Source: an uncultured Bacteroidales bacterium
GTDB lineage: Bacteria; Bacteroidota; Bacteroidia; Bacteroidales; Paludibacteraceae
Assembly (NCBI GenBank): GCA_900317745.1
Contig: ONHW01000019.1
Span: 1 to 47,306 of the forward strand
Length of the DNA: 47,306 nt
Direction of reading: 5' to 3'
In this document: positions 19,363-27,017 of the stretch, piece after piece
Layout of the letters: each line of letters begins with the position of its first letter
How positions within the stretch are numbered: the first letter of the stretch is position 1
Translations under genes and position numbers: made by a program
The notes under the pieces: generated by a model
What the model saw: the letters and a program-made list of their open reading frames with translations, nothing else
The model's database searches: none
What the model was told of the DNA's origin: nothing

Positions 19363-21177
19363 ATGGCAGAGAATTTAACAATCGGCAATTTCGATTGGGA
19401 TGCTTACGAAGCTAATGCCAAAGGCGCCAAGAACGAAGCCGAGATTGCAAAGTACGATGGCAGTCTGAGTGCCATCAAAGAGAACGAGGTAGTTGAAGGT
19501 ACCGTCGTTTCAGTTAACAAACGCGAAGTAGAAGTAAACGTTGGCTTCAAGAGCAACGGATTTATTGCTGCATCGGAGTTCCGCTACAATCCTGACCTGA
19601 AGGCAGGTGACAAGGTGGAAGTGTATATCCAGAGTCAAGAGGACAAGGACGGTCAACTCGTTCTGTCGCACAAAGAGGCTCGCGCTGCCCAAGCTTGGGA
19701 TCGCGTTAACGAGGCTTGCGAGAAAGAGGAGATCGTACAAGGCTACATCAAGTGCCGCACGAAGGGTGGCATGATCGTTGATGTACTCGGTATGGAAGCC
19801 TTCCTGCCGGGCAGCCAGATTGATATCCGTCCGATTCGTGACTACGACCAGTTTGTAGGCAAGACGATGGAGTTCAAGATTGTGAAGATCAATCCTGAGT
19901 TCCGCAATGTTGTTGTTTCGCACAAGGCTCTCATCGAGGCCGAGCTCGAGGCACAGAAGAAAGAGATTGTCAGCAAGCTTGAGAAGGGTCAAGTACTCGA
20001 GGGTACAGTTAAGAACATCACCAACTACGGTGTATTCATCGACCTGGGCGGCGTAGACGGTTTGATTCACATCACCGACCTGAGCTGGGGCCGCGTAAGC
20101 GATCCGAAAGAGATCGTACAACTCGACCAGAAAATCAACGTTGTTATCCTTGATTTCGACGAGGACAAGAAGCGTATCGCTCTCGGCTTGAAGCAACTCA
20201 CCCCGCATCCTTGGGATGCACTGGACTCTAACCTGAAGGTAGGCGACCACATCAAGGGCAAAGTAGTTGTTATGACCGACTACGGAGCATTCGTTGAGGT
20301 TGCAGAGGGCGTTGAGGGGCTCGTTCACGTAAGTGAGATGAGCTGGAGCCAGCACCTGCGTTCGGCTAACGACTATCTGAAGGTTGGCCAGGAGGTTGAG
20401 TGCGTTATCCTGACGCTCGACCGCGCTGATCGCAAGATGAGCCTCGGTATCAAGCAGCTCAAACCCGATCCATGGGAGACCATCGAGACGAAGTATGCTG
20501 TTGGTACACGTCACTTCGCAAAGGTACGCAACTTCACCGGATTCGGCGTATTCGTTGAACTGGAAGAGGGCGTAGAAGGTCTGATCCACATCAGCGACCT
20601 GAGCTGGACCAAGAAGATCAAACACCCGAACGAGTTCACACAGATTGGTGCGCAGATCGAGGTTATCGTTCTGGACATCGACAAGGAGAACCGCCGTTTG
20701 AGCCTTGGTCACAAGCAACTCGAGGAGAATCCTTGGGAGGAGCTTGAGGCTAAGTTCGGTGTTGACACCATCGTTACCGGCAAGGTACTGGAGATCACCG
20801 ACAAGGGCGCAACCATCCTGCTTGACGAAGGCGTAGAAGGCTTCTGCCCGACACGTCACCTGCAGAAGGAAGACAAGAGCCCTGTAGCCGTTGGCGACGA
20901 GCTCGACGTTAAGGTTCTGGAGTTCAACCGCGATGCTAAGCGTATCCTCGTTTCGCACCTCCGCACATGGGAGGAGCGCAAAGAGGCTCCTGCAAAGGAG
21001 GCTAAGGCTGAGAAGAAAGAGGCTGCTCCTGAGATGCCGAAGGTTGAGAAGACCACTCTCGGTGACCTGGACGTTCTTGCTAATCTCAAAGCTTCGATGG
21101 AAGCTGAGGCTAAGCCTGCAAAGAAGGCTCCTGCCAAGAAAGCTGCCAAGAAGGACGCTGAGAAAGAAGCTGAATAA
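19363..21177 (+). CDS. rpsA: 30S ribosomal protein S1
   Basis: A 604-residue S1 protein that binds mRNA on the small ribosomal subunit. Six S1/OB-fold domains can be followed at about residues 36-105, 122-190, 205-275, 292-362, 379-449 and 466-533; domains 3-6 show the typical G.V..I..YG.F(I/V) and EGL.H.S.(L/M)SW patterns. The C-terminus is a Lys/Ala/Glu-rich tail (PAKKAPAKKAAKKDAEK), common in Bacteroidetes S1. Codon use looks strongly biased, fitting high expression. It has its own promoter and a clear terminator, so it is a single-gene unit. Confidence 0.98.
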   Translation: MAENLTIGNFDWDAYEANAKGAKNEAEIAKYDGSLSAIKENEVVEGTVVSVNKREVEVNVGFKSNGFIAASEFRYNPDLKAGDKVEVYIQSQEDKDGQLVLSHKEARAAQAWDRVNEACEKEEIVQGYIKCRTKGGMIVDVLGMEAFLPGSQIDIRPIRDYDQFVGKTMEFKIVKINPEFRNVVVSHKALIEAELEAQKKEIVSKLEKGQVLEGTVKNITNYGVFIDLGGVDGLIHITDLSWGRVSDPKEIVQLDQKINVVILDFDEDKKRIALGLKQLTPHPWDALDSNLKVGDHIKGKVVVMTDYGAFVEVAEGVEGLVHVSEMSWSQHLRSANDYLKVGQEVECVILTLDRADRKMSLGIKQLKPDPWETIETKYAVGTRHFAKVRNFTGFGVFVELEEGVEGLIHISDLSWTKKIKHPNEFTQIGAQIEVIVLDIDKENRRLSLGHKQLEENPWEELEAKFGVDTIVTGKVLEITDKGATILLDEGVEGFCPTRHLQKEDKSPVAVGDELDVKVLEFNRDAKRILVSHLRTWEERKEAPAKEAKAEKKEAAPEMPKVEKTTLGDLDVLANLKASMEAEAKPAKKAPAKKAAKKDAEKEAE

Positions 21178-21198
21178 GCAACAGCCGACTACCAAACG

Positions 21199-21233
21199 AA
21201 TAGAGGAATCCGCAAGGGTTCCTCTATTTTTTT
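21199..21233 (+). terminator. Intrinsic terminator of rpsA
   Basis: Stem AATAGAGGAA (21199-21208) with TTCCTCTATT (21219-21228), ten-base loop, then T residues. It starts 22 bases after the stop. Confidence 0.9.
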
Positions 21234-21236
21234 ATG

Positions 21237-21285
21237 GAAAGGGATTCGAGGACACCGGCCGAGCTGCGCTCACCCACCTCGAAAA
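21237..21285 (+). repeat. 49-base direct repeat, family 3, copy 1
   Basis: Begins GAAAGGGATTCGAGGACACC and ends CACCTCGAAAA. It matches 21339-21387 at all but one base. TTCGAGG near one end pairs with CCTCGAA near the other. Confidence 0.85.
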
Positions 21286-21290
21286 AGAAG

Positions 21291-21331
21291 AGAGGGATTT
21301 CTACGTAATCCCTAAAGTCTGCCACGGCATC
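21291..21331 (-). repeat. Palindromic repeat, family 2, single copy
   Basis: The minus strand reads GATGCCGTGGCAGACTTTAG then GGATTACGTAGAAATCCCT. It belongs to the same family as the three tandem copies at 26820-26952. It lies 170 bases beyond the 3' end of the minus-strand tRNA-Ser and in the same direction as that tRNA. Confidence 0.8.
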
Positions 21332-21338
21332 AACAATA

Positions 21339-21387
21339 GAAAGGGATTCGAGGACACCGGCCGAGCTGCGCTCGCCCACCTCGAAAA
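21339..21387 (+). repeat. 49-base direct repeat, family 3, copy 2
   Basis: Second copy of the element at 21237-21285, 102 bases downstream. The family 2 palindrome is enclosed between the two copies. Confidence 0.85.
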
Positions 21388-21390
21388 CCC

Positions 21391-21421
21391 AAGCCTTGCC
21401 AGGAGCATCCTTGCAAGGCTT
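21391..21421. other. Hairpin between rpsA and tRNA-Ser
   Basis: Perfect nine-base stem AAGCCTTGC (21391-21399) with GCAAGGCTT (21413-21421) and a 13-base loop. Function unknown; possibly a second stop signal for the minus-strand tRNA transcript. Confidence 0.5.
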
Positions 21422-21442
21422 GTTCGTCAATATCCGTAAAAC

Positions 21443-21471
21443 AAAAAGAAGGAGCAGAGGCTTCTTCTTTT
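21443..21471 (-). terminator. Probable terminator of tRNA-Ser(TGA)
   Basis: On the minus strand an AAAAGAAG arm pairs with CTTCTTTT across a loop of about 12 bases, followed by T residues. It lies about 30 bases past the tRNA 3' end. The stem is short and A/T-rich, so the call is moderate. Confidence 0.55.
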
Positions 21472-21501
21472 CATTTTTCGGCTATTCCCGAATCTTTCTT
21501 G

Positions 21502-21586
21502 CGGAAAGAGAGGGATTCGAACCCCCGGACCCTCGCAGGTCAACGGTTTTCAAGACCGCCGCGATCGACCACTCCGCCATCTTTCC
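21502..21586 (-). tRNA. tRNA-Ser (anticodon TGA)
   Basis: The 85-base minus-strand gene has acceptor pairing GGAAAGA with TCTTTCC, a long class II variable arm, the T-loop GGTTCGAATCC and the anticodon loop CTTGAAA, giving anticodon TGA (complement of 21550-21552). It reads serine codons of the UCN type. CCA is not encoded. It has its own promoter (21638-21669) and lies opposite to rpsA and the GH53 gene. Confidence 0.95.
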
Positions 21587-21637
21587 TTGCTAACGGACAA
21601 CAAGCGTAATTTACGCCATTTTGACCTTAAAAGCATG

Positions 21638-21669
21638 CAAAGATACATTATTTTTTTGAAAAATACAAA
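21638..21669 (-). promoter_or_regulatory. Promoter of tRNA-Ser(TGA)
   Basis: On the minus strand TTTG (21669-21666), 20 bases, TATCTTTG (21645-21638), about 50 bases above the tRNA. It is back to back with the GH53 promoter. Confidence 0.8.
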
Positions 21670-21684
21670 TTTATGTTCAGTTTT

Positions 21685-21716
21685 TTTGCATATTTGCGAA
21701 AAATTATGTATCTTTG
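21685..21716 (+). promoter_or_regulatory. Promoter of the GH53 gene
   Basis: TTTG (21685-21688), 20 bases, TATCTTTG (21709-21716), 37 bases before the ATG at 21754. It is divergent from the tRNA-Ser promoter, with 15 bases between the two -33 elements. Confidence 0.85.
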
Positions 21717-21753
21717 TAAAGTCATTTTTGAATAATCACTAAAAACATACATC

Positions 21754-23091
21754 ATGAAAAAGCGTATTTTACTATCACTCTGTCTCTGCGCAGGACTGCT
21801 CGGAATGAATGCCCGTGCTGCCGAACAGCGTTATGTAGGCGGTGACATCTCGCTGCTTCCGCAGTATGAAGCACATAACTCCTACTACAAGGATGCTAAT
21901 GGCAAAAAGATTAACGACATGGTTACTTGGTTCGTTGAATCCTGCGGCTGGAACACGTTCCGCGTACGCATCTTCGTTCAGCCCGACGGAACGGATCCTG
22001 CAGTATGCCAGACAACCGAATATGTAGCCGCATTAGGCAAGCGTATCAAGGATGCCGGCGCATACTTCATGCTTGATTTACACTACTCCGACACATGGAT
22101 GGACGCCACACATATACAGGCTCCTGCCGCCTGGAAAGGCTCGTCGGACGCCGAGATGGCTGAACACGTAGGCACTTACACCCATCAGGTACTGCAAGCG
22201 ATGAAGCAAGCAGGTGCCACGCCCGACCTTGTGCAGGTTGGCAATGAGATCATGTACGGAATGTGCGGAATAAAAGTGGCTCCGTATGACAAGCAGGACA
22301 GCAACTGGAGCGGTTACCTCGGCCTGCTGAAAGCCGGATGTGATGCTGTACGTGACGAACTGCCCGAGGCAAAAATCATCATTCACACCGACCGCCCCAC
22401 CAACACCGGATACAACAAATACTACTATCAGAAACTGATAGACGGCGGCGTGGACTTTGACATCATAGGACTGAGTTACTACCCGTTCTGGCACGGCTAT
22501 CTGACTGACGAACAGGTAAAAGCGAAAGCCGACAAGAACAATCTGGTAAAAGCCGTCAAGCAGTTGGCTACCGATTTCCCGGAGAAGAGCGTACACATCG
22601 TGGAGTGCGCGTACAACTTCCAATACTGGCCTGCTGAAAAAACATACAACTACGACACCCGCGACGTTTGGGCAAACACCGTACAGGGACAATACGATTT
22701 TGTAAAAGACCTGGTAGATGCGCTCAAGCCGCTGGAGAACGTGGACGGAATCAATTACTGGTTCCCCGAGGAAGCCGGCAACGGTGACGACACCAACTGG
22801 AACACCAGCAAGGGTACAGTCATCGAGAGTTGGCTCAACCGTGGATTCTGGAACGAAGCCGCCACACAATCTGGGCACGCAATCAACCGCACGGCAGCAC
22901 CTACTGCTGACAAACCGGCAGAGGCTGTTTGTGCACCGTACTATATGAAATATTTCGTGCAGGACTATCCTTCGGGCATACAATCCGTTGCTGAGGGGCA
23001 AGTTCCCGCAACACGCAAGATCTTCCGCAACGGACAGATTATGATTGTCAAAGGCGACAAGATGTTCGACCTGCTCGGGCAAGAGCAATAA
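21754..23091 (+). CDS. GH53 arabinogalactan endo-beta-1,4-galactanase, secreted
   Basis: A 445-residue exported glycoside hydrolase that should cut beta-1,4-galactan side chains of pectin. The signal peptide MKKRILLSLCLCAGLLGMNARA is followed by GH53 hallmarks: GGDISLLPQYE (29-39), FRVRIF (69-74), DLHYSDTW (108-115), QVGNEI with the likely acid/base Glu165, LSYYPFWHG (240-248) and VECAYNF with the likely nucleophile Glu284. The last 27 residues (TRKIFRNGQIMIVKGDKMF onward) are not part of the GH fold and match the tail of the BspA-like protein, suggesting a shared export or anchoring signal. It stands alone behind its own promoter; no SusC/SusD pair is nearby. Confidence 0.92.
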   Translation: MKKRILLSLCLCAGLLGMNARAAEQRYVGGDISLLPQYEAHNSYYKDANGKKINDMVTWFVESCGWNTFRVRIFVQPDGTDPAVCQTTEYVAALGKRIKDAGAYFMLDLHYSDTWMDATHIQAPAAWKGSSDAEMAEHVGTYTHQVLQAMKQAGATPDLVQVGNEIMYGMCGIKVAPYDKQDSNWSGYLGLLKAGCDAVRDELPEAKIIIHTDRPTNTGYNKYYYQKLIDGGVDFDIIGLSYYPFWHGYLTDEQVKAKADKNNLVKAVKQLATDFPEKSVHIVECAYNFQYWPAEKTYNYDTRDVWANTVQGQYDFVKDLVDALKPLENVDGINYWFPEEAGNGDDTNWNTSKGTVIESWLNRGFWNEAATQSGHAINRTAAPTADKPAEAVCAPYYMKYFVQDYPSGIQSVAEGQVPATRKIFRNGQIMIVKGDKMFDLLGQEQ

Positions 23092-23127
23092 GTTCGCCAC
23101 AAATTTCCTTATATATTCCTTACACGT

Positions 23128-24498
23128 ATGGGCACAGAGTTTACAATGATAGCCAAGACCTTCAAAGGTCTGGAGGAGGTACTGGCGGGCGAGATTACCG
23201 CATTGGGCGGCAACGACATAGAGATTGGTCGCCGCGCCGTGTCGTTCACCGGCGACAAGGGTCTGCTGTACCGCGCCAACCTGTGGCTCAGAACAGCCTC
23301 GCGTGTGCTCGTGCCGATAGCCACGTTCCGTGCCAATGATGCGGATGAGGTTTATGCCGAGGTCAAGAAGATTGATTGGGAACAATACATGGACCTCACG
23401 ACAACATTCAGCATTGACGCGACGGTCTATTCGGAAACCTTCAAACACTCGCGATACGTGACATACAAGGTTAAGGATGCTATAGCCGACCTGTTCAACG
23501 AGAAGTACGGCAAGCGGCCGAGCGTACGCATCACTGATCCCGACCTGTACATCAACGTGCACATCGCAGCCGAGACGGTCACCATCTCGCTGGATAGCAG
23601 TGGTGAGAGCCTGCACAAGCGCGGTTGGCGTGTAGCACAGACCGACGCGCCTATCAACGAAGCACTGGCAGCTGGAATGTTGCTGATGGCAGGCTGGCAA
23701 GGACAGTCGGATCTGTATGACCCGATGTGCGGCTCCGGCACATTGCTGATAGAGGCGGCACTTATCGCGCTGAACATACCGCCCGGCATCTTCCGCAAGC
23801 ATTTTGCATTTGAGAACTGGAAGGACTTCAACAAAGATTTGTTTGCTACCATCAGCGAGGACGACAGTGACGAGCGTGAGTTCACGCACCACATCTACGG
23901 TTCGGATGCCGGTTTCTATGCCGTACAAGCCGCAATGAAGAACATCCGCTCGGCAGGCGTGCAGCGTTACGTGGACATCAAGCAGATACGCATCGAAGAG
24001 CTGAAAGGCGAAAAACTGAAAGAAGAAGGATTTGATTCGAACGGTGCCCTGGTAATCATTAATCCGCCTTATGGCGAGCGATTGGCGCAGGACAAGGATG
24101 TGCTCCGTCTGTACAGCGATATGGGCAAGGCTCTGAAGTTCCAGTTCACCGGTGCCACAGCGTGGGTGATATCCAGCAACGCGGAAGCACTGAAGTGCAT
24201 CGGTCTCAAGCCGTCGAAGAAGATTCATCTGCTCAACGGTGAACTGGATTGCCTGTACAACCAATACGAACTGTTCCAAGGAGAGCACAAGGAGTGGAAG
24301 AAGACTGCTCCGCAGAAAGACAAAAGACCGCAGCCGGACACGGCTGTCCAAAGCAAAAAACATTATGACAGAAAGCCCCATACTGATAGCCGAGTACGAC
24401 TATCCTCTACCCGACGAGAAGATCGCCAAGTACCCGCTCGCACAAAGAGACCACAGCAAACTGCTCGTGTACCGCGAAGGGACAGTAAGCGAGGATAA
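23128..24498 (+). CDS. THUMP-domain class I SAM-dependent RNA methyltransferase (RlmL/YcbY N-domain type)
   Basis: A 456-residue predicted 23S rRNA guanine-N2 methyltransferase. An N-terminal ferredoxin-like and THUMP region (about 1-160, with RITDPDLYINVHIAAE) is followed by a Rossmann methyltransferase domain with DPMCGSGTLLIEAALIA (about 199-215) and the catalytic NPPYGERL (about 311-318). Relatives end soon after YELFQGEHKEW. Here the frame continues about 60 residues through a repeat (KKTAPQKDKRPQ..) and then through 134 bases of the next gene, giving a basic, unstructured tail. The tail looks accidental: the repeat seems to have removed the stop codon. The gene is probably still functional. 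Confidence 0.88.
   Translation: MGTEFTMIAKTFKGLEEVLAGEITALGGNDIEIGRRAVSFTGDKGLLYRANLWLRTASRVLVPIATFRANDADEVYAEVKKIDWEQYMDLTTTFSIDATVYSETFKHSRYVTYKVKDAIADLFNEKYGKRPSVRITDPDLYINVHIAAETVTISLDSSGESLHKRGWRVAQTDAPINEALAAGMLLMAGWQGQSDLYDPMCGSGTLLIEAALIALNIPPGIFRKHFAFENWKDFNKDLFATISEDDSDEREFTHHIYGSDAGFYAVQAAMKNIRSAGVQRYVDIKQIRIEELKGEKLKEEGFDSNGALVIINPPYGERLAQDKDVLRLYSDMGKALKFQFTGATAWVISSNAEALKCIGLKPSKKIHLLNGELDCLYNQYELFQGEHKEWKKTAPQKDKRPQPDTAVQSKKHYDRKPHTDSRVRLSSTRREDRQVPARTKRPQQTARVPRRDSKRG
24301..24364 (+). repeat. Family 4 repeat, copy between RNA methyltransferase and queA
   Basis: AAGACTGCTCCGCAGAAAGA then CAAAAGACCGCAGCC..GGCTGTC and AAAGCAAAA, ending one base before the queA ATG. It aligns with the copy at 25595-25652 and, more weakly, with 6494-6556. 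It is translated as part of the methyltransferase tail. Confidence 0.75.
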
Positions 24499-25612
24499 GT
24501 TCTACCACATAGGCGAATATATCCCCGGCGGCTCGCTGCTGGTGTATAACAACACCCGCGTCATTCAGGCGCGGTTGGTTTTTCATAAGTCCACAGGAGC
24601 ACGTATCGAAGTCTTCTGTCTGGCTCCTATAGAGCCGTACGACTACCAGTTATCCCTCAGTTCGACTTCAGGCTGCGTATGGAAATGTATGTTGGGCAAT
24701 GCAAAGAAGTTCAACACGGAGTACATAGAGTTACCCGTTACAATAGGTACGCGCGACGTGCACCTGCGCGCGTATAAAGGCGCCCAACAGGGTAACACCT
24801 ATTCGGTGCACTTCACCTGGGATGATGAGAGTGTCGCCTTCTCCGAGATTCTGGAGGCAATAGGCGAACTGCCTATCCCGCCCTACCTCAACCGCAAAAC
24901 AGAGGAGAGCGACAAGACAACATATCAGACCGTCTATTCGCGCATCAAAGGTTCGGTGGCAGCACCTACAGCCGGTTTGCACTTCACGCAAGAGGTACTG
25001 AACGACCTCAAGCAACGCGGCATACAGACTACAGAGGTGACACTGCACGTAGGCGCCGGCACCTTTCAGCCGGTGAAAGTAGAGGATGCCAACAAACACC
25101 CGATGCACACGGAGATCATTGCTGTACCGCGCCGGGCAATTGCAGATATACAGGCAGGACTCGGACATATTGTAGCCGTAGGTACGACCTCAATGCGTAC
25201 GCTGGAATCGTTGTACTTTATGGGAGTAAGGCTCAGGAACACCGACCCATTGACGTTCGGTGACATTGATACCCTGCATATCAACCAGCACGAGCCGTAC
25301 GAGCGCGAATACACACTGAGTGCACACGATGCCTTGCAGGCAATACTGGACTACCTGGATGCAACAGGTCAGGACACTTTGCATGCGGAAACACAGATTA
25401 TGATACGCCCCGGATACACTTTCCGCATCGTGGATCAGCTGATTACAAACTTCCATCAGCCCAAATCCACCCTGCTGTTGCTGGTTTCGGCATTTGTGGA
25501 CGGCAACTGGCATCAGATATACGACTACGCATTAAACCATGACTTCCGATTCCTGAGCTACGGCGACTCGTCTATATTGTTTAGACAAAAGACCGCTGCG
25601 CTGAAAGAATAA
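24365..25612 (+). CDS. queA: S-adenosylmethionine:tRNA ribosyltransferase-isomerase
   Basis: A 415-residue enzyme that transfers the ribosyl part of SAM to preQ1 in tRNA, making epoxyqueuosine. Family blocks seen are YDYPLPDEKIAKYPLAQRDHSKLL (close to the N-terminus), VYNNTRVIQARL, YSRIKGSVAAPTAGLHFT (about 192-209), HVGAGTFQPV and TNFHQPKSTLLLLVSAF near the end. The ATG at 24365 gives the family's normal start, 134 bases inside the tail of the methyltransferase frame. The usual end FRFLSYGDSSILF is followed by RQKTAALKE, encoded by a family 4 repeat that also carries the stop codon. The gene is 40 bases before tatD and likely co-transcribed. Confidence 0.97.
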   Translation: MTESPILIAEYDYPLPDEKIAKYPLAQRDHSKLLVYREGTVSEDKFYHIGEYIPGGSLLVYNNTRVIQARLVFHKSTGARIEVFCLAPIEPYDYQLSLSSTSGCVWKCMLGNAKKFNTEYIELPVTIGTRDVHLRAYKGAQQGNTYSVHFTWDDESVAFSEILEAIGELPIPPYLNRKTEESDKTTYQTVYSRIKGSVAAPTAGLHFTQEVLNDLKQRGIQTTEVTLHVGAGTFQPVKVEDANKHPMHTEIIAVPRRAIADIQAGLGHIVAVGTTSMRTLESLYFMGVRLRNTDPLTFGDIDTLHINQHEPYEREYTLSAHDALQAILDYLDATGQDTLHAETQIMIRPGYTFRIVDQLITNFHQPKSTLLLLVSAFVDGNWHQIYDYALNHDFRFLSYGDSSILFRQKTAALKE

Positions 25613-25652
25613 AGACCGCAGCCAATATTGGCTGCTAAAAGACAAAAGACTT
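25595..25652 (+). repeat. Family 4 repeat, copy between queA and tatD
   Basis: AAAAGACCGCTGCGCTGAAA then GAATAAAGACC, a perfect 18-base palindrome GCAGCCAATATTGGCTGC (25618-25635), then TAAAAGACAAAAGACTT up to the tatD ATG. The first part encodes the last residues and the stop of QueA. Confidence 0.85.
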
Positions 25653-26480
25653 ATGATTGACAGCCATTGCCATATAGATGAAGAAGCATACGCAGCCGAC
25701 CGCGACGAAATGCTTCAGCGCCAGAAAGACGGAGGGATAGAAGCCATCGTTATTCCCGGAGTGGACAAATCTTCGATAGAAGGAATATTTGATGTCTGCC
25801 GCCGCTGGCGCGGATTCTGCTATCCCGTGTTGGGGCTGCATCCGCAAAACGTAGCGGACGACTGGCAGGAGCAGTTGGATATACTGCATCAGGCAATGCT
25901 CGCGCACATCGGTGACGAACTGGATATAAGCGAACGGATAGTAGCGATTGGAGAGATCGGACTTGATTACCATTACAACCGCGAGTTTGACCGGGCGCAA
26001 CACGAAGTGCTACGCACACAACTACGCTGGGCGCGGGAATTGGATATGCCGGTAATTATCCACTCACGCGATGCCACAGCCGACTGCCTGAATATCGTAG
26101 GAGAAGAAATCCGCCGGTCGGTAACGGGCAACACAGGGACAGAGCCCGGTCTGAGAGGTGTTATACACTGCTACAGCGGCAGTGCCGAAGTAGCACAACA
26201 GTGGATAAAAATGGGAATGTATTTGGGCATAGGCGGTGTGCTGACGTTCAAGAACAGCCATCTGGCAGAAAACATTGCCAACGTGCCATTGGACAGAATT
26301 CTGCTTGAGACAGACGGACCATACCTGGCACCGACACCACATCGCGGAGAGAGGAACGAACCGATACTGATGCGTTTTGTTGTCACGCGTCTGGCTGAGA
26401 TATACGATTGCACCCCGGAGGAGATCATTCGGGTGACATCAGCCAATAGCAGAAAACTGTTCCGGCTGCCGCAATTTTGA
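25653..26480 (+). CDS. tatD: TatD-family metal-dependent hydrolase
   Basis: A 275-residue TIM-barrel hydrolase of the TatD family; members act as 3'-5' DNA exonucleases in repair or as D-aminoacyl-tRNA deacylase-like enzymes. The metal-binding pattern is complete: IDSHCHID at the N-terminus (the HxH pair), GEIGLDYH with its Glu (about residue 91), PVIIHSRDA, VIHCYSGS and LETDGPYLAPTPHRGERNEP with the metal-ligand Asp. Length is usual. It begins directly after the family 4 repeat that follows queA, in the same direction. Confidence 0.95.
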   Translation: MIDSHCHIDEEAYAADRDEMLQRQKDGGIEAIVIPGVDKSSIEGIFDVCRRWRGFCYPVLGLHPQNVADDWQEQLDILHQAMLAHIGDELDISERIVAIGEIGLDYHYNREFDRAQHEVLRTQLRWARELDMPVIIHSRDATADCLNIVGEEIRRSVTGNTGTEPGLRGVIHCYSGSAEVAQQWIKMGMYLGIGGVLTFKNSHLAENIANVPLDRILLETDGPYLAPTPHRGERNEPILMRFVVTRLAEIYDCTPEEIIRVTSANSRKLFRLPQF

Positions 26481-26572
26481 CAAAAAAATGGCACTCAACA
26501 GACGCAAATCGGCGTAATTTGGCGTAAATTAGAAAAAAAATACACGAAAATGTAATTTTTTTTACAAAACGT

Positions 26573-26603
26573 TTTGTTTTTTCAATTATTTTTTGTACCT
26601 TTG
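26573..26603 (+). promoter_or_regulatory. Promoter of tRNA-Ser(GGA)
   Basis: TTTG (26573-26576), 19 bases, TACCTTTG (26596-26603), 60 bases before the tRNA. As no other promoter is visible before 27018, it may also feed the exbB operon. Confidence 0.75.
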
Positions 26604-26662
26604 TAGTCGGTTATGTGCCAAAGCCCGATTTCGGGTTGTTTGGAGTAAAAATAATTTAACAA

Positions 26663-26750
26663 GGAGAGATGCTCGAGTGGTTGAAGAGGCACGCCTGGAA
26701 AGCGTGTAAACTCCAAAAGGGTTTCCGGGGTTCGAATCCCCGTCTCTCCG
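26663..26750 (+). tRNA. tRNA-Ser (anticodon GGA)
   Basis: An 88-base class II tRNA: acceptor GGAGAGA with TCTCTCC, anticodon loop CTGGAAA giving anticodon GGA (26697-26699), long variable arm, T-loop GGTTCGAATCC. It reads UCC/UCU codons. CCA is not encoded. It is followed by small hairpins (ACCTT/AAGGT; GCTTGC/GCAAGC at 26780-26795) and then by three family 2 repeats. Confidence 0.95.
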
Positions 26751-26819
26751 CAAGACCTTGACAAGGTTTGTCTGTCCAAGCTTGCTTGAGCAAGCAAACA
26801 TTGGCAAAGGATTGTACAG

Positions 26820-26952
26820 GATGCCCGTGGCAGACTGTGGGGATTACGAAGGAATCCCCGGTGAAGATGCCCGTGGCAGACTGTGGGAATTACGAAGAAA
26901 TCCCCGTGCGGAGATGCCAGCGGCAGACTGTGGGGATTACGAAGAAATCCCC
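26820..26952 (+). repeat. Palindromic repeat, family 2, three tandem copies
   Basis: Three units of about 40 bases start at 26820, 26866 and 26913 (period 46-47). Each begins GATGCC, has GGCAGACTGTGGG and ends with a stem GGGGATT/AATCCCC around ACGAAGA. The single copy at 21291-21331 is the same family. In both places the units lie 3' of a tRNA-Ser gene and in the tRNA direction. Confidence 0.85.
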
Positions 26953-27017
26953 GTCTATCCGCAATACTTAAAAAGGAAAAACTGAAAAACATTACTAATT
27001 CAACAAATAACAATCTC

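Noticed and set aside
19510-21195. A 561-residue minus-strand open frame opposite rpsA
   Set aside because: Codon-bias shadow of the ribosomal protein S1 gene, with no independent support.
22078-24381. A 767-residue minus-strand open frame across the GH53 and methyltransferase genes
   Set aside because: It spans two well-supported plus-strand genes and has no domain pattern.
26820-26952. Three regularly spaced repeats resembling a small CRISPR array
   Set aside because: Gaps between units are only 6 to 7 bases, the units are imperfect, no cas gene is present and a related copy occurs alone at 21291-21331.
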